DNA from: Bacteroidales bacterium
GTDB taxonomy: Bacteria > Bacteroidota > Bacteroidia > Bacteroidales > UBA3663
Direction of reading: 5' to 3'
DNA length: 33,242 nt
Assembly: GCA_030526445.1 (NCBI GenBank)
Contig: JAUNCV010000004.1
Coordinates: 390 to 33,631 of the forward strand
The position numbers and the translations under genes were made by a program. Positions 15,410-24,211 of the stretch are shown in pieces (the first letter of the stretch is position 1; every line of letters begins with the position of its first letter). A model generated the notes under the pieces. That model saw only the letters and a program-made list of their open reading frames with translations, did no database searches and was not told the origin of the DNA.

Positions 15410-15441
15410 TTTGTCATTTCCAAAGAAACCCATTATCTTTG
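15410..15441 (+). promoter_or_regulatory. Bacteroidetes-type promoter of ssrA
   Basis: TTTG (15410-15413), a 20-base spacer and TATCTTTG (15434-15441) make an exact consensus promoter. The tmRNA 5' end lies 16 bases downstream. Confidence 0.8.
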
Positions 15442-15457
15442 CGCCCACAAAAACACC

Positions 15458-15854
15458 GGGGCTGACTGGCTTTGACAGCGGGATGGGCCTTTGTGTAAGC
15501 ATGCAGTGAGACGTCACCTATCACTATAATCCACGATGGCGAAATATAATTGGCGAGACTAACTACGCTCTTGCTGCCTAATCGAAGTACAGTAGATTAC
15601 TGGCTTAATCGGCCGCCCAGGCGCGGCTGACAAGACATCACCCCAAGGTCGTTGTTCCGAGACCGAGGAACCGGTGGTGCAGATAAATCGGGAATAGTCT
15701 GTTGGCGGCCTCGAGTCGCAGATGAAACTTTAGAGGATAAGGAGTAACTTGGTGGTCCGGGTCTTGGTTGCTCCCGACAATTTAGGCCGGAATAAGCATG
15801 TAGAAAGCGCAGATGTCACCTGTTTGGACGAGGGTTCAAATCCCTCCAGCTCCA
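15458..15854 (+). ncRNA. ssrA: Transfer-messenger RNA (tmRNA), tag GETNYALAA
   Basis: This 397-base RNA rescues stalled ribosomes by adding a degradation tag. The 5' end GGGGCTG (15458-15464) pairs with CAGCTCC (15847-15853) to form the acceptor stem, followed by discriminator A15854. CCA is not encoded. The T-arm region GGTTCAAATCC lies just before the 3' stem. The tag frame reads GGC GAG ACT AAC TAC GCT CTT GCT GCC then TAA (15552-15581), giving GETNYALAA, a tag I recall from Bacteroides. Pseudoknot regions fill the middle. It has its own promoter and terminators and stands alone. Confidence 0.96.
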
Positions 15855-15866
15855 CTTCGTTTCACT

Positions 15867-15895
15867 TGGAGGGCTTTGAACCCTCCATTTTTCAT
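15867..15895 (+). terminator. Terminator after ssrA
   Basis: TGGAGGG (15867-15873) pairs with CCCTCCA (15881-15887) around CTTTGAA. It is followed by TTTTT (15888-15892). It lies 12 bases after the tmRNA 3' end. Confidence 0.8.
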
Positions 15896-15941
15896 TTTGC
15901 ATCTTTTAGATGCGTCCCTCCAGTTCTACTACACTACACAA

Positions 15942-15977
15942 CCTGAGGAATTTTCCCCTCGGGTTTTGTTTTTTTTA
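15942..15977 (+). terminator. Second hairpin terminator after ssrA
   Basis: CCTGAGG (15942-15948) pairs with CCTCGGG (15957-15963), with one T-G wobble. It is followed by TTTTG and a long T-run to 15977. It probably insulates the fimbrial operon from ssrA. Confidence 0.75.
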
Positions 15978-16061
15978 ACACACTTTGCTGCTCACAACAA
16001 ATAGCATTTCGAGACGGAAAAGCAAGAAAAATGAGACTATTTTTTATTTTTCGGTCATCAT

Positions 16062-16093
16062 TTTGTTCATTAAAATATAAATACTTAATTTCG
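16062..16093 (+). promoter_or_regulatory. Promoter of the fimbrial operon
   Basis: TTTG (16062-16065), a 20-base spacer and TAATTTCG (16086-16093, one mismatch to TAnnTTTG). This leaves a leader of roughly 70 bases before the ATG at 16172. No invertible repeat, which would indicate phase variation, was seen flanking it. Confidence 0.6.
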
Positions 16094-16171
16094 CGCCAAA
16101 ATTTAAATGTGAAGCAAGTGTACATATTTAATAATAATTGCATACTAAGTAACAGACTCCTTTCGACTATT

Positions 16172-17428
16172 ATGGCCGCAAGAAAATATTTGCTGTATGT
16201 ATTTTTATGGATGCTCTTCGGCACCCAACCGTTGACAGCACAAAGTTTCAATAGCAACACGTCGCACAATGACACGCTCAAATTCCATGAGCGCTTGTCG
16301 TTCCGTACCAACACCATCGATTGGCTCCTGCTCCGTCCGAACATTGGCATGGAGTTCGATCTTCGTGCAGGTGACTACAACAAGTGGACCATTGGCGTGG
16401 ATGCTCTCTACAACTGGAAAACCAAAGAGACCGATGTAAACCCTTACGTTTATGACATTATGCAGGTAACCTTAGAGGGCCGCAAGTACTATCGTACCCG
16501 CCGCCCAGACCGAGACCTGTATCCTGATGGCGTGGTAACCCGCGACACCAGCGTTCCTGCATTTGTGGGCTGGCTCAAATACATCACTCGCCTTGACAGA
16601 GCCAAAGCCCGCTCTTGGCGTGCTTACTACTGGGGTGCTTATGCTTCGGCCACTCAATACAGTTTCAAGTTTGGTGACACCGGCTACCAGGGCCCTGCTT
16701 ACAGCGTAGGCGCCTCGTTTGGTTATGGCATCCCACTCTACGTGCTGGGCAATGGAACCATCGACCTTGAGATTGGTGGCCGTATTGGTGCTGCTATCAC
16801 CAAATATGATGCCTACACCGTAGACTTTGAGGGTAACTGCTATCCATACTTGCCCGAGAAGAGCAAGGGATACCACTTCCTGCCCTATCCTGTCATTAAC
16901 GACTTGCACCTCTCATTGGTTTACCGCACTCGCTCAATCCGCAATAAGTATCGCAAGCCAAACTTCGCCAAGGAGAAAGAGATGATGGAGCGTCAGTATG
17001 AAATTGATGCACGCCATGACTCTATCCTCGAGGCAAGACGCCTGCGCAAAGAGGAGATGCGTAGCCAGGTAGAGATTGTAGGCAAAGCTAAGAAGGCTAA
17101 GAAACTGCGCAAGCAGCGTGCCGACTCGCTGGGTGTAGCACTCGATTCTATTCCACTTACACCTGAGGAGATCAAGGCAAAGGCTCTCATCGACAAACTG
17201 GAACAGCAGAAACTCGAGGAGCAGCAAAGAAAGAACGAACAAAAATTGTTACGCAAAAAAGAGAAAGAAGATAAGCGAGTAGCTGACAACCTTGCCACTA
17301 AGGAGGCCAAGATGGCTTCGGACGAGGCAAAAAAGGCCTCAAAAGAGGCTAAGAAGGCTGCCAAACAAGCAAAAAAAGCAGCCAAGAAGGCCAGCACTGA
17401 CGCTGACAGAAAGGAGATTGAACAATGA
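16172..17428 (+). CDS. DUF3575-type outer-membrane barrel protein with long Lys/Ala-rich C-terminal tail
   Basis: This is a 418-residue protein. Residues 1-25 form a signal peptide ending near LTA-QS. Residues 40-255 read as a beta-barrel of DUF3575 type, beginning RTNTIDWLLLRPNIGMEF and including WTIGVDALYNWK and GASFGYGIPLYVLGNG. DUF3575 proteins sit in fimbrial loci of Bacteroidales. From about residue 256 a 160-residue charged tail follows, rich in Lys, Glu, Arg, Gln and Ala, ending in KEAKKAAKQAKKAAKKAS; it should be helical or coiled-coil. The start at 16172 was chosen because the longer frame from 16031 would begin upstream of the promoter and lacks a signal peptide. It overlaps the next gene by four bases. 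Confidence 0.72.
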   Translation: MAARKYLLYVFLWMLFGTQPLTAQSFNSNTSHNDTLKFHERLSFRTNTIDWLLLRPNIGMEFDLRAGDYNKWTIGVDALYNWKTKETDVNPYVYDIMQVTLEGRKYYRTRRPDRDLYPDGVVTRDTSVPAFVGWLKYITRLDRAKARSWRAYYWGAYASATQYSFKFGDTGYQGPAYSVGASFGYGIPLYVLGNGTIDLEIGGRIGAAITKYDAYTVDFEGNCYPYLPEKSKGYHFLPYPVINDLHLSLVYRTRSIRNKYRKPNFAKEKEMMERQYEIDARHDSILEARRLRKEEMRSQVEIVGKAKKAKKLRKQRADSLGVALDSIPLTPEEIKAKALIDKLEQQKLEEQQRKNEQKLLRKKEKEDKRVADNLATKEAKMASDEAKKASKEAKKAAKQAKKAAKKASTDADRKEIEQ

Positions 17429-18672
17429 GAACCAGACTTAACTATCTTTTGGGCGGAGGCCTGCTTCTCAGCTTAATGGCAGGAGCTTGCGACACCATTG
17501 GCGTTGATGTGTGCGAAGATGCACATCCACACATCTCAAAGCTCGCAGTCAGCTACACCTGGCCAGAAGAAATGAGCACAGGGAAGACACCTAATAAATG
17601 TTGGATTATTGCCAACAGACCAGCCGACCCGCTCAGATATCTCTTTGGCTGGTTCCCTACAGAAACCGCTTCGTTCTACGGACGAGAGATGGCTTATCTC
17701 AACTACGACACAACCGAGACAAAGAAAGCCTATTTCGATGCCGACTCTATCAAGTGGTTCGAAAACAAGGCAACTCTCTATGATGCGCTCGACCACTGCG
17801 GTGTAAGACTTGGCGACTACCAGATGCTCACAACCAACTGTGCATACTACTACGAAATAGATTCGCTCGAGCAGTTCTTCCACAATCATGAGATCTTCCC
17901 CAAAGACCTCTATGTGCGATATAACACCGAGACGGTACCCGATAGCATCGACCCAGCCCTTCGCGACTGGATGGACTTCAACCCACAGTATCCTTTTGTA
18001 AAAGATATAGGCCCAGTCTTCTTCGACCAGCAGCTTGTTTCGGCCGTAAGAGGTCAAAGCACCGAAGTGCACTTCTCGCCTAAGGTCATTTCGCAGAAGA
18101 TTGACCTGAAGTTCACAATTGCTTCGCAAAATGAGGAGGTGGTCATCGATTCCATTCGTGGCGAAATCTCAGGTGTGGTTCGAAGCAAGTCGCTCTTCAA
18201 AGGCTTCCTGAATATGGATGGCACCCAGTCGTGCCGCATGATATTCTCGACCCAAGTTCCTATTGACACGCTGCAAGGAACCAACACTCGCGTCTGGAGT
18301 TGCAACACCAGTCTCAACGTGCTGGGTCTGTGCGAACCAGCCAACGAGAAGATGCAGACAGGCCCTGGCATTGTTCACCTGGCTGCCTATGTGCACTATT
18401 ACAAGCCAGCCGACCCAGTCAAGGGCACTCCTGAACGTCTTGTAAAGCGCACCATCTTCTGGGGCATCAACCTCTATCAGGCGCTTAAGAAAAATCCGGT
18501 CACCAAGCAGACCGAAGATTTGTATCACCACGTTATTTCAAGCAGTCACGAGACAATTGTCATTCCAAACATCCTCAAAATCGACCTCAAGGACTTTGAC
18601 GATGATAAGCATATTGAGATCTGGCCTTCAGATCCAAATGGTGGTAATGGCGATTTTGATATCGAATTCTGA
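17425..18672 (+). CDS. Fimbrial-locus lipoprotein, DUF5119-like
   Basis: This 415-residue lipoprotein has a clear lipobox (SLMAGAC, C22) and acidic residues soon after the cysteine, compatible with outer-membrane or surface export. The segment HISKLAVSYTWPEEM and the overall length resemble DUF5119 proteins that accompany fimbrillins. It could instead be a divergent anchor of the FimB/Mfa2 type. No known catalytic motif is seen. Its ATG overlaps the stop of the DUF3575 gene (ATGA) and it ends 12 bases before the next gene, so it is embedded in the operon. I am sure of the lipoprotein and the locus, less sure of the family. Confidence 0.55.
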   Translation: MRTRLNYLLGGGLLLSLMAGACDTIGVDVCEDAHPHISKLAVSYTWPEEMSTGKTPNKCWIIANRPADPLRYLFGWFPTETASFYGREMAYLNYDTTETKKAYFDADSIKWFENKATLYDALDHCGVRLGDYQMLTTNCAYYYEIDSLEQFFHNHEIFPKDLYVRYNTETVPDSIDPALRDWMDFNPQYPFVKDIGPVFFDQQLVSAVRGQSTEVHFSPKVISQKIDLKFTIASQNEEVVIDSIRGEISGVVRSKSLFKGFLNMDGTQSCRMIFSTQVPIDTLQGTNTRVWSCNTSLNVLGLCEPANEKMQTGPGIVHLAAYVHYYKPADPVKGTPERLVKRTIFWGINLYQALKKNPVTKQTEDLYHHVISSSHETIVIPNILKIDLKDFDDDKHIEIWPSDPNGGNGDFDIEF

Positions 18673-18684
18673 AAATATTAATCA

Positions 18685-20013
18685 ATGAAAATAAATAAAC
18701 TGACATACCCACTTCCCGCTCTGTTGTCACTCTTGGTGGCAGCGTGCGTCGATACTTATCCCGGCATCACTGAGGATATGTCAGGCACCAACATTGTTGA
18801 CAGCGCTGGCATGAACGACACTGTGATGGTGCATGAGGAGTTCAAGCTCATCTCAGTGGGTATTAACGATCCATCTTATTATACTGTTTCGACCGACACC
18901 AGCCTCACATCGCGCGGCATGGGCAGTTTCGACTACTTGCGAAAAGACAGTCTGCGAAGCCTGATGTGGGATTCGGCCCGCTTCATGCTCTATGCTTTCC
19001 GTGACGATACCTTGGGCATCAACTTTAAAGTCACAAACAGCGAGGACTCTGCAGCCTGCCTGCTCGACAAGGTGCCTATGTGGGTGGCCGACCCAAGCAG
19101 CAACCTGCTCTCGTATGTCATTGACGAAGAGCACGACGGCCGACATCTCTGGATCAACAAGAACCCAGAAACTCCTTATCGCTTCTGGAGCTACTATATA
19201 GATAATGTGGACAGCCTTGTGGAGGAGCGCACCTCTGAGCACATCAAGCTCTCGTTCACCATCGATGGCTCTCAGGACATCCTTGCAGGTACTGCCGAAA
19301 TGACAACCAAGCAGTGGAATAAAGTCAAGAATGACGACAGCCTGAACACACTTTATACAAAGTATCTGCTTCAGGGTCGCCCAATGAGAAATCTCTACAG
19401 CACAACCTCTGCGCTGAATGACATTATTCCTATTATCAATTACAAGCATCAGCTGGTGCGCTTCAAGTTCGAGCTTTATCCTGGAAACAAGGAGTCGGAC
19501 AAGATGATCATCGATAGCATCAAAGTGCTGACCAGAACCCACGGACATTTGGTAGTTGCTTCGAACGAGAGCAAAGAATCGGTCTGCACTTTCGATGCCA
19601 CCCCAACTGAATGGGTCAACCTCCCTGAATGGAACAACAAGAGCACCCTCGACTCTGCTCGCTACATCAACCGATGGGATCCTAAATATGAGGTTGATGG
19701 CACCCGAGTATATCACAGAAAGTGCCTCAAGGTGGGCGAAAGCTTGTTGATTCCACCTACAGATTCGCTGCGCATTCAGCTCTTTGCTCGCCAGCAAATC
19801 GGCGACACTTTGGTTGATCCTTACCAGCACATCAATGGTGGCAACATCGTAACCATGCGCTATGCGAAAGGATTCAAGGCCGGCAATCTCTACACCATTC
19901 GTGTAGTTTTGTATGGCGAAAAACCATATACTGCCGACGCAGTCCTCTCTGGCTGGGAACCTGGTGTGGATATTGTTACAAATCCCGAAGACGAGAACTT
20001 CAAACCTTGGTAA
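18685..20013 (+). CDS. Fimbrillin-family lipoprotein
   Basis: This is a 442-residue lipoprotein with lipobox SLLVAAC (C21). Markers shared with the other fimbrillin-type proteins here are: SRGMGS after R77, IDGSQDILAGTAEMT in the middle, YKHQLVRFKFEL as the start of the second half, and a C-terminal AGNLYTIRVVLYGEKPYTADAVLSGWEPG block. This is the two-domain layout of Bacteroidales type V fimbrillins (Mfa1/FimA-like superfamily). It is most likely a minor or accessory pilin. It lies 12 bases after the DUF5119-like gene and 22 before the long fimbrillin. Confidence 0.7.
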   Translation: MKINKLTYPLPALLSLLVAACVDTYPGITEDMSGTNIVDSAGMNDTVMVHEEFKLISVGINDPSYYTVSTDTSLTSRGMGSFDYLRKDSLRSLMWDSARFMLYAFRDDTLGINFKVTNSEDSAACLLDKVPMWVADPSSNLLSYVIDEEHDGRHLWINKNPETPYRFWSYYIDNVDSLVEERTSEHIKLSFTIDGSQDILAGTAEMTTKQWNKVKNDDSLNTLYTKYLLQGRPMRNLYSTTSALNDIIPIINYKHQLVRFKFELYPGNKESDKMIIDSIKVLTRTHGHLVVASNESKESVCTFDATPTEWVNLPEWNNKSTLDSARYINRWDPKYEVDGTRVYHRKCLKVGESLLIPPTDSLRIQLFARQQIGDTLVDPYQHINGGNIVTMRYAKGFKAGNLYTIRVVLYGEKPYTADAVLSGWEPGVDIVTNPEDENFKPW

Positions 20014-20035
20014 AGAATAAAGATATAACAACGCA

Positions 20036-22324
20036 ATGAATAGTAAATATCTTCTTATTTCGCTTATTGGCTTGGCCTTGACTACAGGCTGCTCTGACGA
20101 ACCACTTAGCTCGTCAGACAATCGTCCTGGCAACTCAAACCAGTCGGGCCCAATCATTGACGACAACGCCCCACAGCCCATCACCCTGAACATCGGAGGT
20201 CTGGGACTTAACACCAATGTTGAGTCTCGTGGCTTCGGCACTGTAGGTGACTTGAAGGGCAAAGAGGAGAATGTATGGCATGGAGAGAAGCTCTTTATCT
20301 ATGCTGTGAATCGTGGTGCCAAGGATTTTAGCCAGCCTTTTGTTGATGCCGATCAAGAGATTCCAACCTTCCTCAAGGGCGGTTTTCTGCAGGAATCGTG
20401 GTGCGGTGAGCCTGCTTCGGCCCCTTACGCCACCGACAATGGCAAGATCGAGTTCAACGATAGCGTTGCAAAATATAAATACTACCCACTCAATGGTGCC
20501 TATAACTTCATGGGCTATCATCTGGATGATGCAGAGATTCTCTCTTCGGGCATTGCAGCCGACACCACCGGAGCTATCGATATCAACTTCAAGATTGATG
20601 GCTCTCAGGATGTTATGACCGCACAGGCTCGACTGACACAGATGGATACTATCCGATTCATCAAATCTCTTATTATCAACGAGAAGTTGGATTCGGCTCA
20701 CTATTCACTTTACTATGACTCAGTGCGTCATAGACTCTCTACCAAGCTCTCTGCTGCCAACCGAGAGATTATTGAGAAAGAACTCACTATGCGCCACTAT
20801 AGCTCATATAGTAACCGCCGTGATGTAATGCCTAATCTGAACTTTAAGCACGAGCTCTCACGTATCACCTTCCAGGTAGTTGGCGGTGATGCGAACGCGG
20901 TTGTTCGTCTGAGCAATCGTCCAAAGATCAAGATGAACGCGTGGGTTCGCCAGCGTTACATGAAGGGCGATTTCTTTACTCATAATGGTGCCAACTACAT
21001 GGTAAGAACCGACATGCAGGACGCTTTGACTGAAGCTGAGCTCTTTGGCAACGAAAAGAACAAAAACAAGTTCCTGAAGTTGCTCAATTTCTCTCTCTCC
21101 GATTCTAAGAGCAAGGGCGATACCATTATGTATAAGAATGAGGTTTATAAGTTCATCTCGAAATACAATGGTGATGCTCCTACCTGGGAACAGCTCGAGA
21201 CAAGAATGAACAACATCACCAGCACCTTGTTGAAATTTAAGGCTGGTAAGAGCTACTACCGCGGCGAATGTGTGGTTGGCGCTAAAGACACCGTATGGAT
21301 TGTAGAGCACAGCATGAAGAATGTTAGCACATGGAATGCGCTGCGCGATAGCTGTATCCTCTTCCAGCAGGGTGTATTTGTTTCGAAAATCGAATTGCTC
21401 GATATGAAGGATGAGGCAACCATGCGCCTCACAACCGACTCGCTCAAGTTCATCCCATCGAACGACGAAACTGCAAGCACAAACACTTTTGTATTGAAGC
21501 AGCGTCCAACTAAGAACTTCCAGTATGGTGATTCGCTCGTTGAACTTCAGCCTGCAGGCCCTTCATTCACCCTTCAGGAGTATAACGCAGACCCAACCAA
21601 TGCAACACGTGTTGGTGAAAGCATGATGATTATGCCAGGTGAATCGAAACTTTTGGCCAACATCTACATCACCGAATATGTAGATAACCAGGGCAATTTG
21701 CTCGATGATGCCAACATGCTGGGCGACCATCGCACCAAGGTGTATAAGGGCACAAGCATCGTAGCAAACAGCAAGAAAAAGGATGCTAAATTCGAAGCTG
21801 GCAAGAGCTACACCGTGACCATCACCGCTTTTGCTATGCAGGGCATCGAGGTCAACACTGCACTGACTGCATGGGCCGCAGGTGGTTCGAGCGTTGTGGA
21901 TCCTGAGAAGCAGCTCTTCGATAGCTTGAAGACTGTTACCATGCCACCTGCATTCTATGGCATTTGTGACACTGTACCTGGAGCTAATTTCGACGTAACC
22001 AATGGCAAGGAATGGCGACCAGACGATAACAAGCAGACTGTAAGCTACACTACCAAGGGCGTACACTGGTTCGCTATCCATGATGGTTATAAAGTTACTA
22101 AGTGGGTTAACAAAGAAAATGAACGCGACTACCTCAATCCTGGCGAGGGATTGGAGAAGCAGCTGATTCAGACTGAGCACGTTTATAAGTTCTCTATCAA
22201 CATCAGTGCTACCCAGAAGAAGGAGTTCATCTATCGTCTATACTACACTGTTGACGATTCTGAACAGCATGATCCTTACACTCAGGAGAAGCGTACTTAT
22301 CTGGTCAATGTGGTACGCAAATAA
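20036..22324 (+). CDS. Long fimbrillin-family lipoprotein with inserted modules, possible tip protein
   Basis: This is a 762-residue lipoprotein (lipobox LTTGC, C19). It carries the fimbrillin markers SRGFGT after R65, FMGYHLDDAE, IDGSQDVMTAQARLT, FKHELSRITFQVVGGDANAV and YTVTITAFAMQGIEVNTALTAW. Two features set it apart. An insertion at about residues 303-440 has three loosely repeated units with a Y/K-x-x-G-D/E-x(6-8)-Y/W pattern resembling small sugar-binding modules. A C-terminal extension of about 130 residues (roughly 625-762) follows the normal fimbrillin end. Length and extra domains suggest a tip or adhesin role, by inference. It is paralogous to the last gene of the operon (28350-29567). 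Confidence 0.7.
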   Translation: MNSKYLLISLIGLALTTGCSDEPLSSSDNRPGNSNQSGPIIDDNAPQPITLNIGGLGLNTNVESRGFGTVGDLKGKEENVWHGEKLFIYAVNRGAKDFSQPFVDADQEIPTFLKGGFLQESWCGEPASAPYATDNGKIEFNDSVAKYKYYPLNGAYNFMGYHLDDAEILSSGIAADTTGAIDINFKIDGSQDVMTAQARLTQMDTIRFIKSLIINEKLDSAHYSLYYDSVRHRLSTKLSAANREIIEKELTMRHYSSYSNRRDVMPNLNFKHELSRITFQVVGGDANAVVRLSNRPKIKMNAWVRQRYMKGDFFTHNGANYMVRTDMQDALTEAELFGNEKNKNKFLKLLNFSLSDSKSKGDTIMYKNEVYKFISKYNGDAPTWEQLETRMNNITSTLLKFKAGKSYYRGECVVGAKDTVWIVEHSMKNVSTWNALRDSCILFQQGVFVSKIELLDMKDEATMRLTTDSLKFIPSNDETASTNTFVLKQRPTKNFQYGDSLVELQPAGPSFTLQEYNADPTNATRVGESMMIMPGESKLLANIYITEYVDNQGNLLDDANMLGDHRTKVYKGTSIVANSKKKDAKFEAGKSYTVTITAFAMQGIEVNTALTAWAAGGSSVVDPEKQLFDSLKTVTMPPAFYGICDTVPGANFDVTNGKEWRPDDNKQTVSYTTKGVHWFAIHDGYKVTKWVNKENERDYLNPGEGLEKQLIQTEHVYKFSINISATQKKEFIYRLYYTVDDSEQHDPYTQEKRTYLVNVVRK

Positions 22325-22382
22325 TGCTAACCAACAATCAGGTAACTAAAGTATAAGTCAAAACTGAATATATATTCTTAAA

Positions 22383-23609
22383 ATGAAGAAATATTTTCTC
22401 TTGGCAAGCATCGCCATGTTGTTTGCCTGTTGTAACGACGAACTCAACAACGCGAGCGAAATAGATCCTATCGTAGATGAGGAGGCATACTTGGACCCAG
22501 AACCTGTGGTTTTGGGAGCCTTCTCTGATGTTACCTTGTCAAGCCGTGCAACGATTCTCGAAAAATGGGGTGCAGATGACAGCATAGGTATATTTGGCTT
22601 GTGCAGTAAAGCAACACTCAAAGGCGCTGCTTCCTGGGAGGATACCGTCAAAATCGAAAATCACCCAGACAACCAGCCTGCTATTCTTAAGAATGTTCGT
22701 GCTTTGCCTGTTGACACCACAATTACATTTGGCAAAAACGTGGATTATTACTATCCTCGTCAGTCAACACGTAACTATCGTTTCTACGGCTACTATCCTT
22801 ATAGCTATGCCTATTCTTGGGACAAGGATGCAAAGCAATATTATGTAACTGGCAAATTTGACGGACAAACTGATATTCTTGCAGGCACGTCAGAGTACAC
22901 TAGTGAACAGAAGTGGAATGCAAAGTTCATTCGCGAACAGAAGCAAAAAGGCGATAGCAGCAAATTTGCTCCCAAGATTGAGTTCAAGCACATGACTGCT
23001 CAGTTGCAAGTTTTGCTTAAACAAGGAGATAGCTTCGATGCATCAAAAGAGTATTGCCAGATTGACAGCATTTATTTGATGCTGCCCAACAAATACAAAT
23101 TGATTATTGCGGACGAAGCAAAAGCCACATACAATTATACAAGCAAAGTGCTCCCACAATCAATCATATTTGACAAAAATGCTACAAAAGACACATGTTG
23201 TGTTTTGAAACCATATGAAGATATCACAGCTAGTGGTGCTAAGATTGGCAACTATAATAAGTACAAAACCAACAAGTATGTCATTGCTTGGCCAAAGGAT
23301 CATGAGAAAATTCAGAATGATTCGGTTTACAATGATTTGATATTTGTTCCCGCAGGCACATCAGAATATACTATTAACATCATCTTCAAACCTTTCACTG
23401 GTTCTGACGGCAAACCAATAGTATATAAAACAAGTGCAAAAATCGTAAGTAATAAATTCACTGGCAATCCTTCCACATTCAAGGCTGGCACAGCCTATCG
23501 TGTTGTTCTAACCATCAATGGTTTGTCAAGCACAAGAGCAACTGTAGATGTGGCAAAGTGGCAAAACGGTGGATCTGCCGAAAGCGATTGTACCCCAAAA
23601 ATCAAATAA
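22383..23609 (+). CDS. Fimbrillin-family lipoprotein (Mfa-like type)
   Basis: This is a 408-residue lipoprotein with lipobox AMLFAC and two adjacent cysteines (C16, C17), followed by NDELNN. LSSRATILEKWGADDSIGIFG (52-72), YYYPRQSTRNYRFYGYYPYSY and KFDGQTDILAG are the classic N-domain markers of Bacteroidetes fimbrillin (Mfa-like) proteins. FKHMTAQLQVLLKQGD and FKAGTAYRVVLTINGLSSTRATVDVAKWQNGG mark the C-domain. Its DNA is visibly richer in A and T than its neighbours, which suggests a separate history or strong diversification. It ends one base before the second DUF3575 gene; the 58-base gap in front is the longest in the operon. Confidence 0.82.
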   Translation: MKKYFLLASIAMLFACCNDELNNASEIDPIVDEEAYLDPEPVVLGAFSDVTLSSRATILEKWGADDSIGIFGLCSKATLKGAASWEDTVKIENHPDNQPAILKNVRALPVDTTITFGKNVDYYYPRQSTRNYRFYGYYPYSYAYSWDKDAKQYYVTGKFDGQTDILAGTSEYTSEQKWNAKFIREQKQKGDSSKFAPKIEFKHMTAQLQVLLKQGDSFDASKEYCQIDSIYLMLPNKYKLIIADEAKATYNYTSKVLPQSIIFDKNATKDTCCVLKPYEDITASGAKIGNYNKYKTNKYVIAWPKDHEKIQNDSVYNDLIFVPAGTSEYTINIIFKPFTGSDGKPIVYKTSAKIVSNKFTGNPSTFKAGTAYRVVLTINGLSSTRATVDVAKWQNGGSAESDCTPKIK

Positions 23610-23610
23610 T

Positions 23611-24183
23611 ATGCTGAACCTATTTAAAAAACGTGTTCTGCTCCTGATGCTCTGCCTGACTGCTTGGTGTGGTCAGTGCCTCTATGCGCAGAAGGTTGCC
23701 ATCAAGATGGATGCAGCCAAGGCTTCTATGTGGATGCCAAACCTCGGTGCTGAGTTCGCTATTGGTGACAGTTACAGTTTCGATGTATCGGTATTCGGCT
23801 CGAACAAGATCTGGAATCAGGACTGGAAGATGTTTGCCGTTCAGCCAGAGTTCCGTTGGTGGATCAGTGGCCGTCAGATGGCTCGCTTCTATGTGGGTGT
23901 TACTGCCATTGCCATGCACTACAACATCGACTACTCAAAGTATGAGCACAAGGGAGACCTTGCCGGCGGCGGTTTGACCTTTGGTTACTCTTGGTACATC
24001 TCTCCTCGCTGGTCTGTTGAGGCATACGGCGGCTTCGGTGCTATCGCTTACAAAGAAAACAGATATAAGAACAGAAAGATATACGAAGACTACAATCCTG
24101 AAAAGAAGGAATATGGCAATGCCAGCGGCTGTATGCTGGTACCTGCTAAGTTGGGCGTCTCTTTCTCTTACATCCTGAAATAA
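23611..24183 (+). CDS. DUF3575 domain protein (small outer-membrane barrel)
   Basis: This is a 190-residue protein with a signal peptide (residues 1-26, ending LYAQ). A compact beta-barrel follows, with WMPNLGAEFAIGDSYSFDVSVFGSNK, VQPEFRWWISGR and RFYVGVTAIAMHYN. These are the DUF3575 signature elements. The start at 23611 lies directly behind the preceding stop. A longer frame from 23548 would overlap the fimbrillin gene and bury the signal peptide. It is the second DUF3575 member in the operon and lacks the charged tail of the first. Such proteins are thought to help fimbrial assembly at the outer membrane. Confidence 0.85.
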   Translation: MLNLFKKRVLLLMLCLTAWCGQCLYAQKVAIKMDAAKASMWMPNLGAEFAIGDSYSFDVSVFGSNKIWNQDWKMFAVQPEFRWWISGRQMARFYVGVTAIAMHYNIDYSKYEHKGDLAGGGLTFGYSWYISPRWSVEAYGGFGAIAYKENRYKNRKIYEDYNPEKKEYGNASGCMLVPAKLGVSFSYILK

Positions 24184-24211
24184 TTGAGATAATACGTTTT
24201 TTGTTGATACA

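Noticed and set aside
15749..15946. Short plus-strand frames in the ssrA 3' region
   Set aside because: They overlap the structured tmRNA and its terminator and are not translated genes; only the GETNYALAA tag frame is meaningful.
16031..16171. N-terminal extension of the first DUF3575-type gene
   Set aside because: It would start upstream of the promoter elements and hide the signal peptide that begins at the ATG at 16172.
18853..20262. 469-codon minus-strand frame opposite two fimbrillin genes
   Set aside because: It crosses a gene boundary of the sense operon and has no signal or motif of its own.
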